A stretch of 64,000 nt of DNA from Phascolarctobacterium sp. (GCA_003150755.1 QAMT01000002.1:558001-622000), one strand, 5' to 3'. Shown: positions 15,696 through 24,762, counted from the stretch's first letter. A program made the numbers and translations. The notes: generated from the letters alone by a model not told the origin.

Positions 15696-16196
15696 TTATC
15701 TTACGTTATAGCGGAGTTCTTTTTCAATTACAGCGCCGGTTTCAGGATTGAGAACCATTTCGCCGCGGAGTTCCGGAGTTACGAATTTCAGTTCGTATTC
15801 ATACAGGCCGTCGTCCATATCAAGTTTTACTTTGTGGAAGTTGGCGTTGGGATAATCCCTGGTTACTACTGCCTGCGCGTCGGCTGCGGAGAGTACGATG
15901 TTTCTGCTGCCGAGAACGGTGCGGGCTTCCATTTTGAATTCTTTTACAGCCTGGCTGAATTTGCTGATTTCGATTTCGTAAGAAGTTGCGTTGCTGTTAT
16001 CGAAGAATCTTACTTCAAATTCGTTGAAGTCTTCCTGGGTGCCTACATGAGTTGCGGTAGCGGGAACAAGTTTTGCCGCCATATTCTGAGCGTCAACCGA
16101 GGTAAAGGCTGCTGCAAAAGCGCTTGCGGAAATTGCCAGGGTTGCGAAAGCTGCTGCGGTAAGAGCGGTTAATTTTTTGCCGGTGAGTTTTAACAT
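15696..16196 (-). CDS. Exported PepSY-domain protein
   Basis: 166 residues with a clear signal peptide (KKLTALTAAAFATLAISASAFA, cleavage near residue 29). Two PepSY-like repeats follow: a degenerate one (VDAQNMAAKLVPATATHV, YEIEISKFSQAVKEFKMEA) and a fuller C-terminal copy (LSAADAQAVVTRDYPNANFHKVKLD, LYEYELKFVTPELRGEMVLN, PETGAVIEKE). PepSY domains are small periplasmic folds thought to inhibit or chaperone proteases or to bind envelope ligands. It is transcribed divergently from a response regulator, with direct repeats over its -35 region, so it is probably the main target of that system. GGAGG precedes the ATG. Confidence 0.85.
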   Translation of the reverse strand: MLKLTGKKLTALTAAAFATLAISASAFAAAFTSVDAQNMAAKLVPATATHVGTQEDFNEFEVRFFDNSNATSYEIEISKFSQAVKEFKMEARTVLGSRNIVLSAADAQAVVTRDYPNANFHKVKLDMDDGLYEYELKFVTPELRGEMVLNPETGAVIEKELRYNVR

Positions 16197-16264
16197 GGTG
16201 TAGTCCTCCTTTTATTTTAGGGTTTTTTTATTTGTTTTTTAAGGTGTTTCCTTATCTTGGTTTT

Positions 16265-16344
16265 ATTATAGCTGCCGAAGATTAAAGAAAAATTAAAAGA
16301 AAAAATTTTTTAAAATATTTTTAAAATTTCTGTTATGTTATAAT
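16265..16344. promoter_or_regulatory. Divergent promoters with two pairs of response-regulator-type direct repeats
   Basis: The minus-strand -10 TATAAT lies at 16270-16265 (PepSY gene) and the plus-strand -10 TATAAT at 16339-16344 (regulator gene). Near-identical repeats ATTAAAGAAAA (16281-16291) and ATTAAAAGAAAA (16292-16303) cover the -35 zone of the first. Perfect TTTTTAAAAT repeats at 16307-16316 and 16318-16327 (11-base step) cover that of the second. An 11-base step is the spacing at which OmpR-family dimers bind. Neither promoter has a recognisable -35 box, as expected for activated promoters. Confidence 0.55.
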
Positions 16345-16365
16345 TAATTTATAAGGAGGTGCCTT

Positions 16366-17040
16366 ATGAGAATCTTAATTGTTGAAGACGAGCCGGATTT
16401 ACTGGACGCTTTAAAAAAACAGCTACAAAGCTGCGGTTACAGTGTAGATGCCTGCGGCGACGGGCTGGACGCAGAGCATTATCTGGAAATGGCTTCTTAT
16501 GACGCCGTTGTACTTGATATTATGCTGCCTGGCATTGACGGGCTGGAACTTTTAAGAAGAATGCGCGCCAAAGGCGACAAAACCCATGTTTTGCTTTTGA
16601 CTGCGCTGGACAGCATTGAAAATAAAGTGCGCGGGCTGGACGCCGGCGCCGACGATTACCTTGTGAAGCCGTTTGCCTTTGACGAGCTTTTGGCCCGCCT
16701 GCGTGTGCTTTTGCGCCGCAACACAGGGCACACCACCAACGTGCTGGAATTTGCCGGGCTGAAAATGGATTTGAACAGCCGCACGGTTAGCCGCGGCGGT
16801 AAGGAAATTACCCTTTCTTCCAAAGAATTTGCCGTGCTGGAATATTTGCTGCGCAACCATGGCCGCGTATTATCCCGCGAAAAAATTGAAAACCATGTTT
16901 GGAACTATGATTTTGAGGGCGGTTCCAACGTAGTTGATGTATATATCCGCTACCTGCGCAAAAAAATAGACGCCGGTTTTGATAAAAAGCTGCTGCATAC
17001 TATCCGCGGCGCAGGTTATGTGCTGAAGGAGGAAAAATGA
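16366..17040 (+). CDS. OmpR-family response regulator
   Basis: 224 residues. The receiver domain has the phospho-acceptor Asp51 (VVLDIMLPG), acidic pocket EDE (7-9), Thr79 and Lys101 (LVKPFAF). The C-terminal winged helix has the family signature LSSKEFAVLEYLLRNHG ... SNVVDVYIRYLRKKID ... IRGAGYVLK. It is a transcription factor activated by the kinase encoded immediately downstream, which it overlaps by ATGA. The strong AAGGAGG lies 7 bases upstream of the ATG. It probably controls itself and the divergent PepSY gene through the repeats in between. Confidence 0.94.
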   Translation: MRILIVEDEPDLLDALKKQLQSCGYSVDACGDGLDAEHYLEMASYDAVVLDIMLPGIDGLELLRRMRAKGDKTHVLLLTALDSIENKVRGLDAGADDYLVKPFAFDELLARLRVLLRRNTGHTTNVLEFAGLKMDLNSRTVSRGGKEITLSSKEFAVLEYLLRNHGRVLSREKIENHVWNYDFEGGSNVVDVYIRYLRKKIDAGFDKKLLHTIRGAGYVLKEEK

Positions 17041-18401
17041 AAGCTCTTTCCGTAAAGATGAAAATAACGCTGTGGTACACCGGGCTGATAATGGCCGTGC
17101 TGGGCGTTATTTTTGCGGCAATACTGTATGCCGCCGACGACGTACTGCTGCTTGACTTACAGGAAGAAATTGAAAATGAAGTTTACGGCAACGCCAGCAG
17201 CCTGGAGCTGCGCAACGATGGCAGGCTGCGCCTTGACGAGCTGGATTTTTTACACGACGGCGTAATGCTGGCGGTATATGACGCCAACGGTACGCTGATT
17301 GCAGGGCTGACGCCGGTACAACTGCCGCAAACACCGTTTAAATCAGAGCTTTTGCAAATGGTAAGCAATAACAGCCAAAGCTGGTATGTATTCGACCTGC
17401 ATTTAAAACCTGCCGGTATGGACGGCGGCATCTGGCTGCGCGGCAGTGCTTCACTCAGCAGCATTTACGCTACGCGAGATGAAATCCTATTGCAATGCGC
17501 GCTGCTGTTTCCGTTTTTAATTTTGCTCTCCGGTTTCGGCGGCTACCTGCTGACAAAAAAAGCCTTTAAACCCGTGCGGCAGATAACCGCAGCGGCAGAA
17601 CATATCGGCAGCGGCAGCGATTTGTCCAAGCGCATCAATATGCACAACGCCGACCGTGAAATTATGGAACTGGCGCAAACATTCGACAGCATGTTCTCGC
17701 GCCTTGAAAAATCCTTCGACGCAGAGCGGCAGTTTACTGCCGATGCTTCGCACGAGCTGCGCACACCGACGGCGGTCATTATCGCGCAGGCAGAATATGC
17801 CTTGCAGCATGCCAAACCCGATGAAAAAGATGAAGCCTTGCAGAAAATACTGGCCCAGGCCAAAAAAATGTCGCGCCTGTTGGCGCAGCTATTGATGCTG
17901 GCCCGCGCCGACGCGAAGAAAATACAGTTTGAAATTGAAAAATTTGATTTCAGCGAACTGGCGGAAATTGTACTTGAAGAAACCGAGCAGCTTGCCGGAC
18001 ACAAAAAAATTACCGTGAGCAGCGATATTGAACCGGACGTTGAGGTTGAAGGCGACCAGACTTTACTGATGCGCCTCTTGCTGAACCTTTTGGATAACGC
18101 CGTTAAATATACGCAGGAAGGCGGCAAAATTGCCTTTAGCCTGCGTAAACAGGCAGGCAAAGTTACCTGCACCGTAGCGGATAACGGCTGCGGCATTGCG
18201 CCGGAAGAACTGCCGAAAATATGGCGGCGCTTTTACCAGTCGGATAACACCAGGCACGGCCAAAGCGGCGCAGGGCTGGGGCTTTCCATGGTGCAGTGGA
18301 TAGCTAGCCTTCACGGCGGCACAATAACCGTAGAAAGCACGCTAGGCAAAGGCAGCACCTTTACCTTTACCATGCCGCTGAAACCTGGCTGCCGGGCATA
18401 A
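17037..18401 (+). CDS. Membrane sensor histidine kinase
   Basis: 454 residues: TM1 at about 10-31, an extracytoplasmic sensor region 32-150 without recognised ligand motif, TM2 at about 151-173, HAMP (KPVRQITAAAEHIGSGSDLSKRI), H box with His239 (ADASHELRTPTAV), N box (LLLNLLDNAVKY), G1 (VADNGCGI), F box (IWRRFYQ) and G2 (GAGLGLSM). It is a complete HisKA/HATPase kinase that phosphorylates the upstream regulator. It overlaps that gene by 4 bases. A PepSY protein divergently encoded next door suggests an envelope or secreted-protease signal, as in other PepSY-linked two-component systems. Confidence 0.94.
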   Translation: MKALSVKMKITLWYTGLIMAVLGVIFAAILYAADDVLLLDLQEEIENEVYGNASSLELRNDGRLRLDELDFLHDGVMLAVYDANGTLIAGLTPVQLPQTPFKSELLQMVSNNSQSWYVFDLHLKPAGMDGGIWLRGSASLSSIYATRDEILLQCALLFPFLILLSGFGGYLLTKKAFKPVRQITAAAEHIGSGSDLSKRINMHNADREIMELAQTFDSMFSRLEKSFDAERQFTADASHELRTPTAVIIAQAEYALQHAKPDEKDEALQKILAQAKKMSRLLAQLLMLARADAKKIQFEIEKFDFSELAEIVLEETEQLAGHKKITVSSDIEPDVEVEGDQTLLMRLLLNLLDNAVKYTQEGGKIAFSLRKQAGKVTCTVADNGCGIAPEELPKIWRRFYQSDNTRHGQSGAGLGLSMVQWIASLHGGTITVESTLGKGSTFTFTMPLKPGCRA

Positions 18402-18410
18402 TATAACATA

Positions 18411-18455
18411 AAAACGGACAGAAAGCATTATAAATTGCTCTCTGCCCGTTTTTTA
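18411..18455. terminator. Terminator between convergent kinase and binding-protein genes
   Basis: AAAACGG-CAGA-AGCA paired imperfectly with TTGCT-TCTG-CCGTTTT, then TTTTT. The stem has one-base bulges. It serves the kinase operon and perhaps the convergent gene. Confidence 0.6.
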
Positions 18456-19481
18456 TTGCCTTTTTATGCGCCCGGCGTTTATCCAGCGCTCAATAACTTC
18501 GGCCTTCTGCCCCGCCGTCCAGCTTAAATCGTCCACAGGGGCCAGCAGCTTGCCGGCATATTCATCGCGCAAATCCTCATCAGCTTCAGCGCTGATGCTC
18601 CAGATTAGCTGATGCCCTGTTTCGTCAACAATTTCTGCCGCGCGCCGCGAAAGCAGGTAATCAATAAACCTGCCTGCCGCTTGGCGGTTCGGCCCGTTAA
18701 GCACCGCCGCACCGCTGATAAGGTTTTTATTGCCGTCAGCCGGCACCGTTGCAAACAGGTTCGGTTCGCTGCGTTCCAGCAAAAGCGCTACCGAAAGCGG
18801 CACCACTGCTACCGTTTTATAGCCATGGCGCACTTCGTCAATAGTTTCCTGCAAATTAACAAAATATTCCGGACGCTGGCGGTTAAGCTCTGCGGCATAG
18901 CCCAGCGCCTTTTCTTCGCCTTTCAGCTGCCACAGCGCCGTCATCATGCCATAGCCTGCGCCGCCGTTTTTCGGGTCAGGCAGCGCCAGCTCAAATTTTA
19001 ATGCATCAGCCAGCAAATCCTGCCAGCTTTCCGGTGCGTAAAGCCCAAAATAATGCAGGTTATGTTTATTGCTTAAAAAACCGATATGGTCGATATAAAG
19101 CGCAGTCCACAGCCAGTTGTTCTGACGGAACTCCGCCGGTACGGCATACGCTTCTTCCGGCTGATAGCTTACTAAAAGCCCCTGCTCCGCCGCCAGGTAA
19201 AACTCCTCTGCCGTGCCTCCCAGCCACACATCGCTGGCAGAATTAGCCAGAAACTTAAAGCGGTTGGCAACACTTCCGGGCGGCAGCGGCACAACTTCTG
19301 CTTCTATATTTGTAGCCCTGGTAAAATCATCCGCCAAAGCGTGCGCCAGTTCCGGCGGCATACTGATGCAGATTTTTACCTGCTCTTTTTTTTCAGCATC
19401 TTTTCCGGCTGCTGCCGGCTGATAGTTCCACAACGCCAGCACACATAACGCTGCGGCAAGCACTGCTGCGATTTTTTTCAT
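18453..19481 (-). CDS. Second substrate-binding protein of the iron-type ABC locus
   Basis: 342 residues with a signal peptide (MKKIAAVLAAALCVLALWNY, then AAA) and an extracellular solute-binding fold of the Fe(III)/putrescine-type family (ICISMPPELAHALADDFTRATN, SASDVWLGGTAEEFYLAAEQG, ISGAAVLNGPNRQAAGRFIDYLLSR). The start is the ATG at 19481, because the AGG of the binding site overlaps the upstream alternative ATG. It lies downstream of the ATPase gene but after a strong terminator, and it has its own extended -10 promoter, so it can be regulated separately from the other binding protein at 22.5 kb. The ligand is not known; iron or a small anion are the family options. Confidence 0.82.
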   Translation of the reverse strand: MKKIAAVLAAALCVLALWNYQPAAAGKDAEKKEQVKICISMPPELAHALADDFTRATNIEAEVVPLPPGSVANRFKFLANSASDVWLGGTAEEFYLAAEQGLLVSYQPEEAYAVPAEFRQNNWLWTALYIDHIGFLSNKHNLHYFGLYAPESWQDLLADALKFELALPDPKNGGAGYGMMTALWQLKGEEKALGYAAELNRQRPEYFVNLQETIDEVRHGYKTVAVVPLSVALLLERSEPNLFATVPADGNKNLISGAAVLNGPNRQAAGRFIDYLLSRRAAEIVDETGHQLIWSISAEADEDLRDEYAGKLLAPVDDLSWTAGQKAEVIERWINAGRIKRQ

Positions 19482-19518
19482 TATATACCTCATTTATGAC
19501 AGCTTTGTAATTTCTTTT

Positions 19519-19527
19519 ATTATACCA
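19519..19527 (-). promoter_or_regulatory. Extended -10 promoter for the second binding protein
   Basis: On the minus strand TGGTATAAT, 38 bases before the ATG at 19481. There is no good -35 box, consistent with the TGn extension. Confidence 0.5.
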
Positions 19528-19535
19528 CAGCCGCA

Positions 19536-19570
19536 AATAAAAATCCCGGGCAGCTTTTGCCACCCGGGAT
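19536..19570 (-). terminator. Terminator after the ABC ATPase gene
   Basis: ATCCCGGG (19570-19563) / CCCGGGAT (19550-19543), 12-base loop, then TTTTTATTT on the minus strand. Confidence 0.85.
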
Positions 19571-19583
19571 GCCTTTAAAATTT

Positions 19584-20630
19584 TCAGTCGCGGTCAAAAA
19601 CCATAATCTTGTCAAAGTCAAGGTAAACGGTTTCGCCGTCGTTGAATTCTTTAAGGTCTGCACCCTTAACAATAACGCGGATTTCGTGGTGCTTGCACTG
19701 CACGCGGTAATCAACGGCATCGCCAAGATAGAAACGGTGTACCAGCTTGCCTTCAATAGTGCCGCCGTTGCGGGACATCCTGATATTTTCAGGACGCACG
19801 GCAATCGTTGCACTGCCGGTAACGCCGCTGGTGTTCGGGAAAGATACGCCGGTACCGCTGATATATACGCGGTCGCCCTGCACTTCGCCTTCCACAAAGT
19901 TTACCAGGCCGATGAAGTCTGCAACCATCTTGTTGGCCGGATTGCGGTAAATATCATACGGCGTGCCGATTTGCTGGATAACGCCGCGGCTCATAACAAC
20001 AACGCGGTCGCTCATCGTCATGGCTTCAGACTGGTCGTGCGTTACATAAATAACGGTAATGCCCAGCTCTTTCTGAATCGAAGAAATTTCAAAGCGCATG
20101 CTTTCGCGCAGCTTGGCGTCGAGGTTGGACAAAGGCTCGTCAAGAAGCAAAAGCCCCGGGCGCATAACAAGTGCGCGCGCCAGTGCAACACGCTGCTGCT
20201 GGCCGCCGGAAAGCTGATGCGGATAACGTGCTGCGTATTCGTCAAGATGCACCATTTTCAGCATCTCTGCCACTCTTGCAGCGCGCTCATCTTTAGGCAC
20301 CTTCTGGATTTTCAGCGGATAAGCCACATTTTCGGTAACAGTCATGTGCGGCCATACCGCATAAGACTGGAATACCATGCCGATGTCGCGTTTTTCGGGC
20401 GGCACAAAAGTATTTTTGCTGGACGAGCTTACGCAATGGTCGCCGATATAGATTTCGCCTTCGGTAGCCCTTTCAAAGCCGGCAATCATACGCAGGGACG
20501 TAGTTTTGCCGCAGCCGGAAGGCCCGAGGAGCGAAACAAATTCGCCGTCCTTTACGGTAAGGTCAAAATCGTTGACGGCCGTAACATCGCCGAACCGTTT
20601 ATAAACATGCTCTATACGTACTTCAGACAA
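19584..20630 (-). CDS. ABC transporter ATP-binding protein (Fe3+/spermidine type)
   Basis: 348 residues: Walker A GPSGCGKTT (about 36-44), Q-loop VFQSYAVWPHM, signature LSGGQQQR, Walker B LLLLDEPLSNLD, switch His (VTHDQ), then a C-terminal TOBE regulatory domain (GSATIAVRPENIRM). It is the CysA/PotA/FbpC subfamily that powers uptake of iron, polyamine, sulfate or phosphonate. It lies 15 bases after the permease gene and ends in a terminator, as the last gene of binding protein-permease-ATPase. The aromatic residue AVWPHM in the Q-loop region is common in FbpC-like members. Confidence 0.92.
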   Translation of the reverse strand: MSEVRIEHVYKRFGDVTAVNDFDLTVKDGEFVSLLGPSGCGKTTSLRMIAGFERATEGEIYIGDHCVSSSSKNTFVPPEKRDIGMVFQSYAVWPHMTVTENVAYPLKIQKVPKDERAARVAEMLKMVHLDEYAARYPHQLSGGQQQRVALARALVMRPGLLLLDEPLSNLDAKLRESMRFEISSIQKELGITVIYVTHDQSEAMTMSDRVVVMSRGVIQQIGTPYDIYRNPANKMVADFIGLVNFVEGEVQGDRVYISGTGVSFPNTSGVTGSATIAVRPENIRMSRNGGTIEGKLVHRFYLGDAVDYRVQCKHHEIRVIVKGADLKEFNDGETVYLDFDKIMVFDRD

Positions 20631-20645
20631 TTTATTCCACTCCTT

Positions 20646-22325
20646 TTAAATACCTACATTACCCTTAGTAAGCTTGTTCAAAATAACATTGCCCACCAGA
20701 ACTATCAGCAAAATAATTACCGAAAGCACGGAAGCATTCTGCGTATCGGCATAGGTCTGCAAATCGTACAGCAGTACGCCGATAGTTTTGGTGTCACTGC
20801 CGTACAAAAGCAGCGACATCGTCAGTTCGTAGAACGACGGCATAAAAATCAGGAACCAGCCGGCAATAACCGACGGTGCAATCAGCGGCATGATAATGTC
20901 CTTGCAGGTACGCAGCCAGCTTGCGCCGGAGTTCAGCGCCGCTTCTTCAAGCGAAATATGCACCTGGCTCAGCGAAGCCGCAATCGTGCGGACGGACATC
21001 GTCATATATTTTACAAGGTAGCTGACAATCAAAATCCACATTGTGGAATACATATTGAGGCCGAAGTTGCCGGAGAAGGTAATTACCAGCGCCAGCGCGA
21101 TAACGATACTCGGCGTAGAGCCGCCGACAACCGTTAAAAGGTCCGGCAGGTTGCGGCCCTTGACATTGGTTTTAACGGCAAGATAAGCAATAAAGATTGC
21201 CAGCGCCGTGCCGATGGTAGCGGCAATTACGCCGTACACAACAGAGTTCCACACGCTTTCCATATACTGCGAACTGGTAATAACCGGAATCCAGGCATCA
21301 AAGCCGAGATTGGAAAGCGTAATGCCCTTGGACATACTCTTGAGCAGGGAAGTCAGCAAAATGGAACCCAGCGGCAGGATAACGGCAATAAAGCCGTACA
21401 GGCCGACAGCAAAGAACGCAGGCCATTTCCACTTGCCAAGCTCAACAATATTCGGGCGCGTGCTTTTGCCGCTGATGGTAGTATAATCCTTGCGGCCCAG
21501 CATCCACGTCATGCCGAACAAAAGCGCGTTGGCGATAAACATCAAAGATGCCGCCAAAGACGTTGCGTCGCGGATACCGGCTTCGTCGCCCATATAAACA
21601 TAAGTAACAATGCGGGTTGTCATAACTTCAATATTGCCAGGCATACCGACGATTGCCGGAATACCGAAGCAGGAGCCTGCGGCGATAAATACCAGAAGGC
21701 CGCCGGCCAGAATGGAAGGTGCCATCAAAGGCAGCGTCACGTCAATCAAAGTACGCAGCGGCGAAGAACCGGAAACCCTTGCTGCTTCCTCCAGCGTCGG
21801 GTCCATTTTTTCCATCGCGCGCGAAATAGTAATAAAAGCAAATGGAGAATAGAATAAAGTCAAAACCCATGCCAGGCCGCCGGTTGTGTAAATATCAAAC
21901 GGAGCCTGCTGCAAATTGAATATCCACTTAAAAATATTGTTCAGATAACCAACACTGGGGTTTAAAAGCTGCACCCAGGCGATAGCGCCTACATACGGCG
22001 GAATCATATAGCTGGCAACCAGAAGCGTGCGGTAACCCTTTTTCCAGGGCAAATCAGTACGCCCAACCAGCCACGCCAGCGGAAACGTAATAATTACGCT
22101 GGCCACCATAACTATCAGCGAAAGCTCAACAGTATTGGCAAGCGCGCGCCAGTTAACGTCCTGGCTGTAAACTTCGCGGTAGTTTTCCAGCGTAAATGCG
22201 CCGTCAACCAGCACACTGTCATACAAAAGTATGGCCAGCGGGAAAACCACAAAATATAAAAGTAACACCACAGACAGCGAAATTACTATGAATTTGCTGT
22301 TTATTCTTTGTAAAAAGCCCACCAT
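20646..22325 (-). CDS. ABC transporter permease, fused two-domain (FbpB-like)
   Basis: 559 residues with about twelve membrane helices and two BPD_transp_1 (MetI-like) halves, each with an EAA loop: EEAARVSGSSPLRTLIDVTLPLMAP near residue 180 and EEAALNSGASWLRTCKDIIMPLI near 455. A single fused chain replaces two permease subunits, as in Fe(III) importers of the FbpB type. It is embedded in the inner membrane, flanked by genes for the binding protein and the ATPase. A moderate terminator in the 138-base gap upstream would lower its expression relative to the binding protein. Confidence 0.92.
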   Translation of the reverse strand: MVGFLQRINSKFIVISLSVVLLLYFVVFPLAILLYDSVLVDGAFTLENYREVYSQDVNWRALANTVELSLIVMVASVIITFPLAWLVGRTDLPWKKGYRTLLVASYMIPPYVGAIAWVQLLNPSVGYLNNIFKWIFNLQQAPFDIYTTGGLAWVLTLFYSPFAFITISRAMEKMDPTLEEAARVSGSSPLRTLIDVTLPLMAPSILAGGLLVFIAAGSCFGIPAIVGMPGNIEVMTTRIVTYVYMGDEAGIRDATSLAASLMFIANALLFGMTWMLGRKDYTTISGKSTRPNIVELGKWKWPAFFAVGLYGFIAVILPLGSILLTSLLKSMSKGITLSNLGFDAWIPVITSSQYMESVWNSVVYGVIAATIGTALAIFIAYLAVKTNVKGRNLPDLLTVVGGSTPSIVIALALVITFSGNFGLNMYSTMWILIVSYLVKYMTMSVRTIAASLSQVHISLEEAALNSGASWLRTCKDIIMPLIAPSVIAGWFLIFMPSFYELTMSLLLYGSDTKTIGVLLYDLQTYADTQNASVLSVIILLIVLVGNVILNKLTKGNVGI

Positions 22326-22390
22326 AACTCCTTTCTACGGCATAACGGCCGCCCTAAAACATAATTTAAGGTTGCTTTTTATAAAATGGG

Positions 22391-22418
22391 AAAAAGGGAT
22401 CGCCAAGCAGCGACCCCT
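22391..22418 (-). terminator. Attenuating terminator between binding protein and permease
   Basis: On the minus strand AGGGGTCGC / GCGATCCCT, six-base loop, then five T. It would allow the binding protein to be made in excess. Confidence 0.7.
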
Positions 22419-22463
22419 GAATTCCCTCACTTAACTATTTCATGCCGGATTTAGAAAGAACCG

Positions 22464-23498
22464 TTATTCCATAACCCTTACGCGGAACTCTTCTTTGATT
22501 TCAGCTTTATTGTCAGCCAGTTTCTGCCAGTTAACCTTTACAGCATTATCAGAGAAGGTTTTAAGTGCCGGAGCACCTTTAGGAGGCTCTACGTCGCCAC
22601 GGACAGAATGCATCCAGCCTTCAACAACTGCCTGCTGGCCTTCTTTGGAAAGCCACCAGTCAACCATAGCTTTTGCACCGTCCTGATTTTTGGTAGTATT
22701 GAAAATAGCAATCGGCGAAGGAATGATAACTACGCCGTCTTCAGGATAAACAACTTTCAAAGGCTCGTTTTTGGTTGCAGCAAGTTTGAGGATATTTTCT
22801 TCCAGAATCATAGCTGCAGCGTATTCGCCGGTCAAAAGTTTGTTCTGAATAGCGGAGTTGCCTTCTTCTACGCGGATGCCGTTAGCTTTCAGCTGGTCGA
22901 AATATTCCCAGCCATATTTGTCAGCCAGCGCTGCAACAGCAACAAAGGCCGTACCGGAAAGCATCGGGTTAGGCATAGCGATTTTGCCCTGCCATTTCGG
23001 GTCGGTCAAATCCTTCCAGGATTTAGGCGCTTCTTCAGCGGACAGTTTATCGGAGTTGTAAGCGATAATCATGTTGCTGATGCGGACGGAAGACCAGGCG
23101 CCTTTTTCGTCCTTATCGGTGATAACGTCTTTCAGATTCGGGGATACATAATCCAAAAGCAGGTTATCTTTTTTGAGGGACAGGTAATAAGAAGGTTCAG
23201 CAACCATCAAAACATCTGCGCCGATTTTTTTAGCTTTGATTTCGCCGGCCATTTTAGTCATAACTTTTTCGGTACCGCCCTGGAACCAGTTAACCTTCAT
23301 ATCCGGGAAAACTTTGCTCATTGCCGGTTTGCAGACATTGTCAATAATATCGGGGTAAATGGAAGTATAAACCATTACCTCGCCGCTCGGACCGCCTGCT
23401 TTAGCAGCGTCTTTTTTCTCATCGCCGCCGCAGCCTGCAACAACTGCCGATAACGCCAGAACTGCCGCAGCAGTACAGAGCCATTTTGCTTTTTTCAT
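22464..23498 (-). CDS. Fe3+-type ABC substrate-binding lipoprotein
   Basis: 344 residues with a lipoprotein signal (lipobox VVAGC, Cys23), then a type 2 periplasmic-binding fold (EVMVYTSIYPDIIDNVCKPA, DVLMVAEPSYYLSLKK, WQGKIAMPNPMLSGTAFVA, GVVIIPSPIAIFNTTKN). This is the AfuA/FbpA-like iron or 2-aminoethylphosphonate family; the conserved tyrosines of iron binding cannot be confirmed by eye. It is the first gene of the three-gene transporter operon, with GGAG upstream of the ATG. Cys-lipidation anchors it to the outer face of the inner membrane. Confidence 0.88.
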   Translation of the reverse strand: MKKAKWLCTAAAVLALSAVVAGCGGDEKKDAAKAGGPSGEVMVYTSIYPDIIDNVCKPAMSKVFPDMKVNWFQGGTEKVMTKMAGEIKAKKIGADVLMVAEPSYYLSLKKDNLLLDYVSPNLKDVITDKDEKGAWSSVRISNMIIAYNSDKLSAEEAPKSWKDLTDPKWQGKIAMPNPMLSGTAFVAVAALADKYGWEYFDQLKANGIRVEEGNSAIQNKLLTGEYAAAMILEENILKLAATKNEPLKVVYPEDGVVIIPSPIAIFNTTKNQDGAKAMVDWWLSKEGQQAVVEGWMHSVRGDVEPPKGAPALKTFSDNAVKVNWQKLADNKAEIKEEFRVRVME

Positions 23499-23697
23499 GA
23501 GTCTCCACTCCTTTTATGGTTTTTAGGATACTATTAAATTATTTTCTCCTGGAATTGTAAAATTCCTGCTTACATTAGGTAAAATATTTTACATATTTTT
23601 AACAATTCTGTTACTTTTTTACATTCTTGTTAAATTTCTCCATTACAAAAGCACAATATTGCACTTTTTGACCCGCAGGGACTTTTTATGTCCCTTG

Positions 23698-24762
23698 TTA
23701 AAGCACCATAAAATTCATTTCCCATGCCGGCACATAAGGGTGCTTGCGCAGATATATTTTATAATCCGGGCGCAGCTGCCAGATAAGTTCCGGCAATGCA
23801 AAAAAGTCGTTGTCGTAATGATAGGCAGCAATAAACATTTTCGGTTTATCGCGCAGGATGTGTTCTTTTAAACCCAAGAGCGCTTGTTTTTCCGCTCCCT
23901 CAACGTCCATTTTAATGTAGGTAACAGGCTCCTCTCCCAGAAGGTTATCCATTTTAACGGCTTTGACCATGCGCTTATGCGCCCCGATAAGCGTAGACTG
24001 CCTGCCGCCGCTGTCCGAAAATTCCAGTTCCGTATCTTCGTCCCACACGGCAGCTTCTACCGTGTGCAAAGCAGCCAGCCCTTCGGTTTTAGCGCACAGC
24101 TTGCGGTAATTGCGGCGGTCAGCTTCAACAGCCGTTATTTTAGTATAACGCCCGTCCGTCAGGCTTAAAAATTCGCGCACCGTGTCGCCGTCATACGCGC
24201 CTAAATCAAGATAGCTTTCAGCTTCCGTAAACGCAAAAAGCTGCTTTAAATCGTCAAAGCGCTCAGTTTCACATTTCCACAAATACTGCGGCTTGCCGCT
24301 CAGCTTATAGTTCAGCACATTTGCAAACACCCTGCGCGATTGTTCGTCTGCCAGGCGCTCATACACTGCCTGCAAACGCTCTGCATATTTACTAAGCCAC
24401 GCTTTGTCCACTGCTTCGCTGCCTGCATACAGCGGCAGATGCGGCGCAAAAACAACGTGCTCAGCCGCCAATGCTTTAAAGCGTGCCAGTACCTCCGGCA
24501 GTTCCGAAGCAAAGGCAATAACAACGGCAAAATCACTCAGCCGTTCTTTTATACTGGCGTAATGCTCCACCGTAAAACCGCGGAAGTTTTGCCCGCGCAC
24601 AAATTCATCGCTGGCAAAAACCGCCGCTGCCTGTAAATTTTCCGCCTCCATCCTGTCAAGTATCGCGTCTGCGCCGTTGCCCATGCCGTACAGCACCAAA
24701 GGCTTGCCGCAGCTGCGCATATTTTCCCAAACGTCATTTTTTTTGGTAATAAATTCCAACAT
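23698..24762 (-). CDS. FkbM-family methyltransferase with N-terminal Rossmann-like domain
   Basis: 354 residues. The C-terminal half is an FkbM SAM-dependent methyltransferase: motif I YLDLGAYDGDTV (near 186-197), acidic VEADRRNYRKL, and YIKMDVEGAEKQALLG. The first 150 residues contain a nucleotide-binding-like Gly-rich segment (PLVLYGMGNGADAILDRME) often paired with FkbM domains in glycan or nucleotide-sugar contexts. It probably O-methylates a sugar or small metabolite, but the substrate is unknown. There is no neighbouring glycan cluster. It is transcribed divergently from the ECF S component and has no signal peptide. Confidence 0.85.
   Translation of the reverse strand: MLEFITKKNDVWENMRSCGKPLVLYGMGNGADAILDRMEAENLQAAAVFASDEFVRGQNFRGFTVEHYASIKERLSDFAVVIAFASELPEVLARFKALAAEHVVFAPHLPLYAGSEAVDKAWLSKYAERLQAVYERLADEQSRRVFANVLNYKLSGKPQYLWKCETERFDDLKQLFAFTEAESYLDLGAYDGDTVREFLSLTDGRYTKITAVEADRRNYRKLCAKTEGLAALHTVEAAVWDEDTELEFSDSGGRQSTLIGAHKRMVKAVKMDNLLGEEPVTYIKMDVEGAEKQALLGLKEHILRDKPKMFIAAYHYDNDFFALPELIWQLRPDYKIYLRKHPYVPAWEMNFMVL

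Noticed and set aside
19557..21137. 526-codon plus-strand frame across the ABC ATPase and permease
   Set aside because: His/Asn/Arg-rich shadow frame; it crosses two real genes and has no domain.
23677..23697. GGGAC-ATAAAAA-GTCCC stem after the FkbM gene
   Set aside because: Short 5-bp stem without a T run on the relevant strand; not supported as a terminator.
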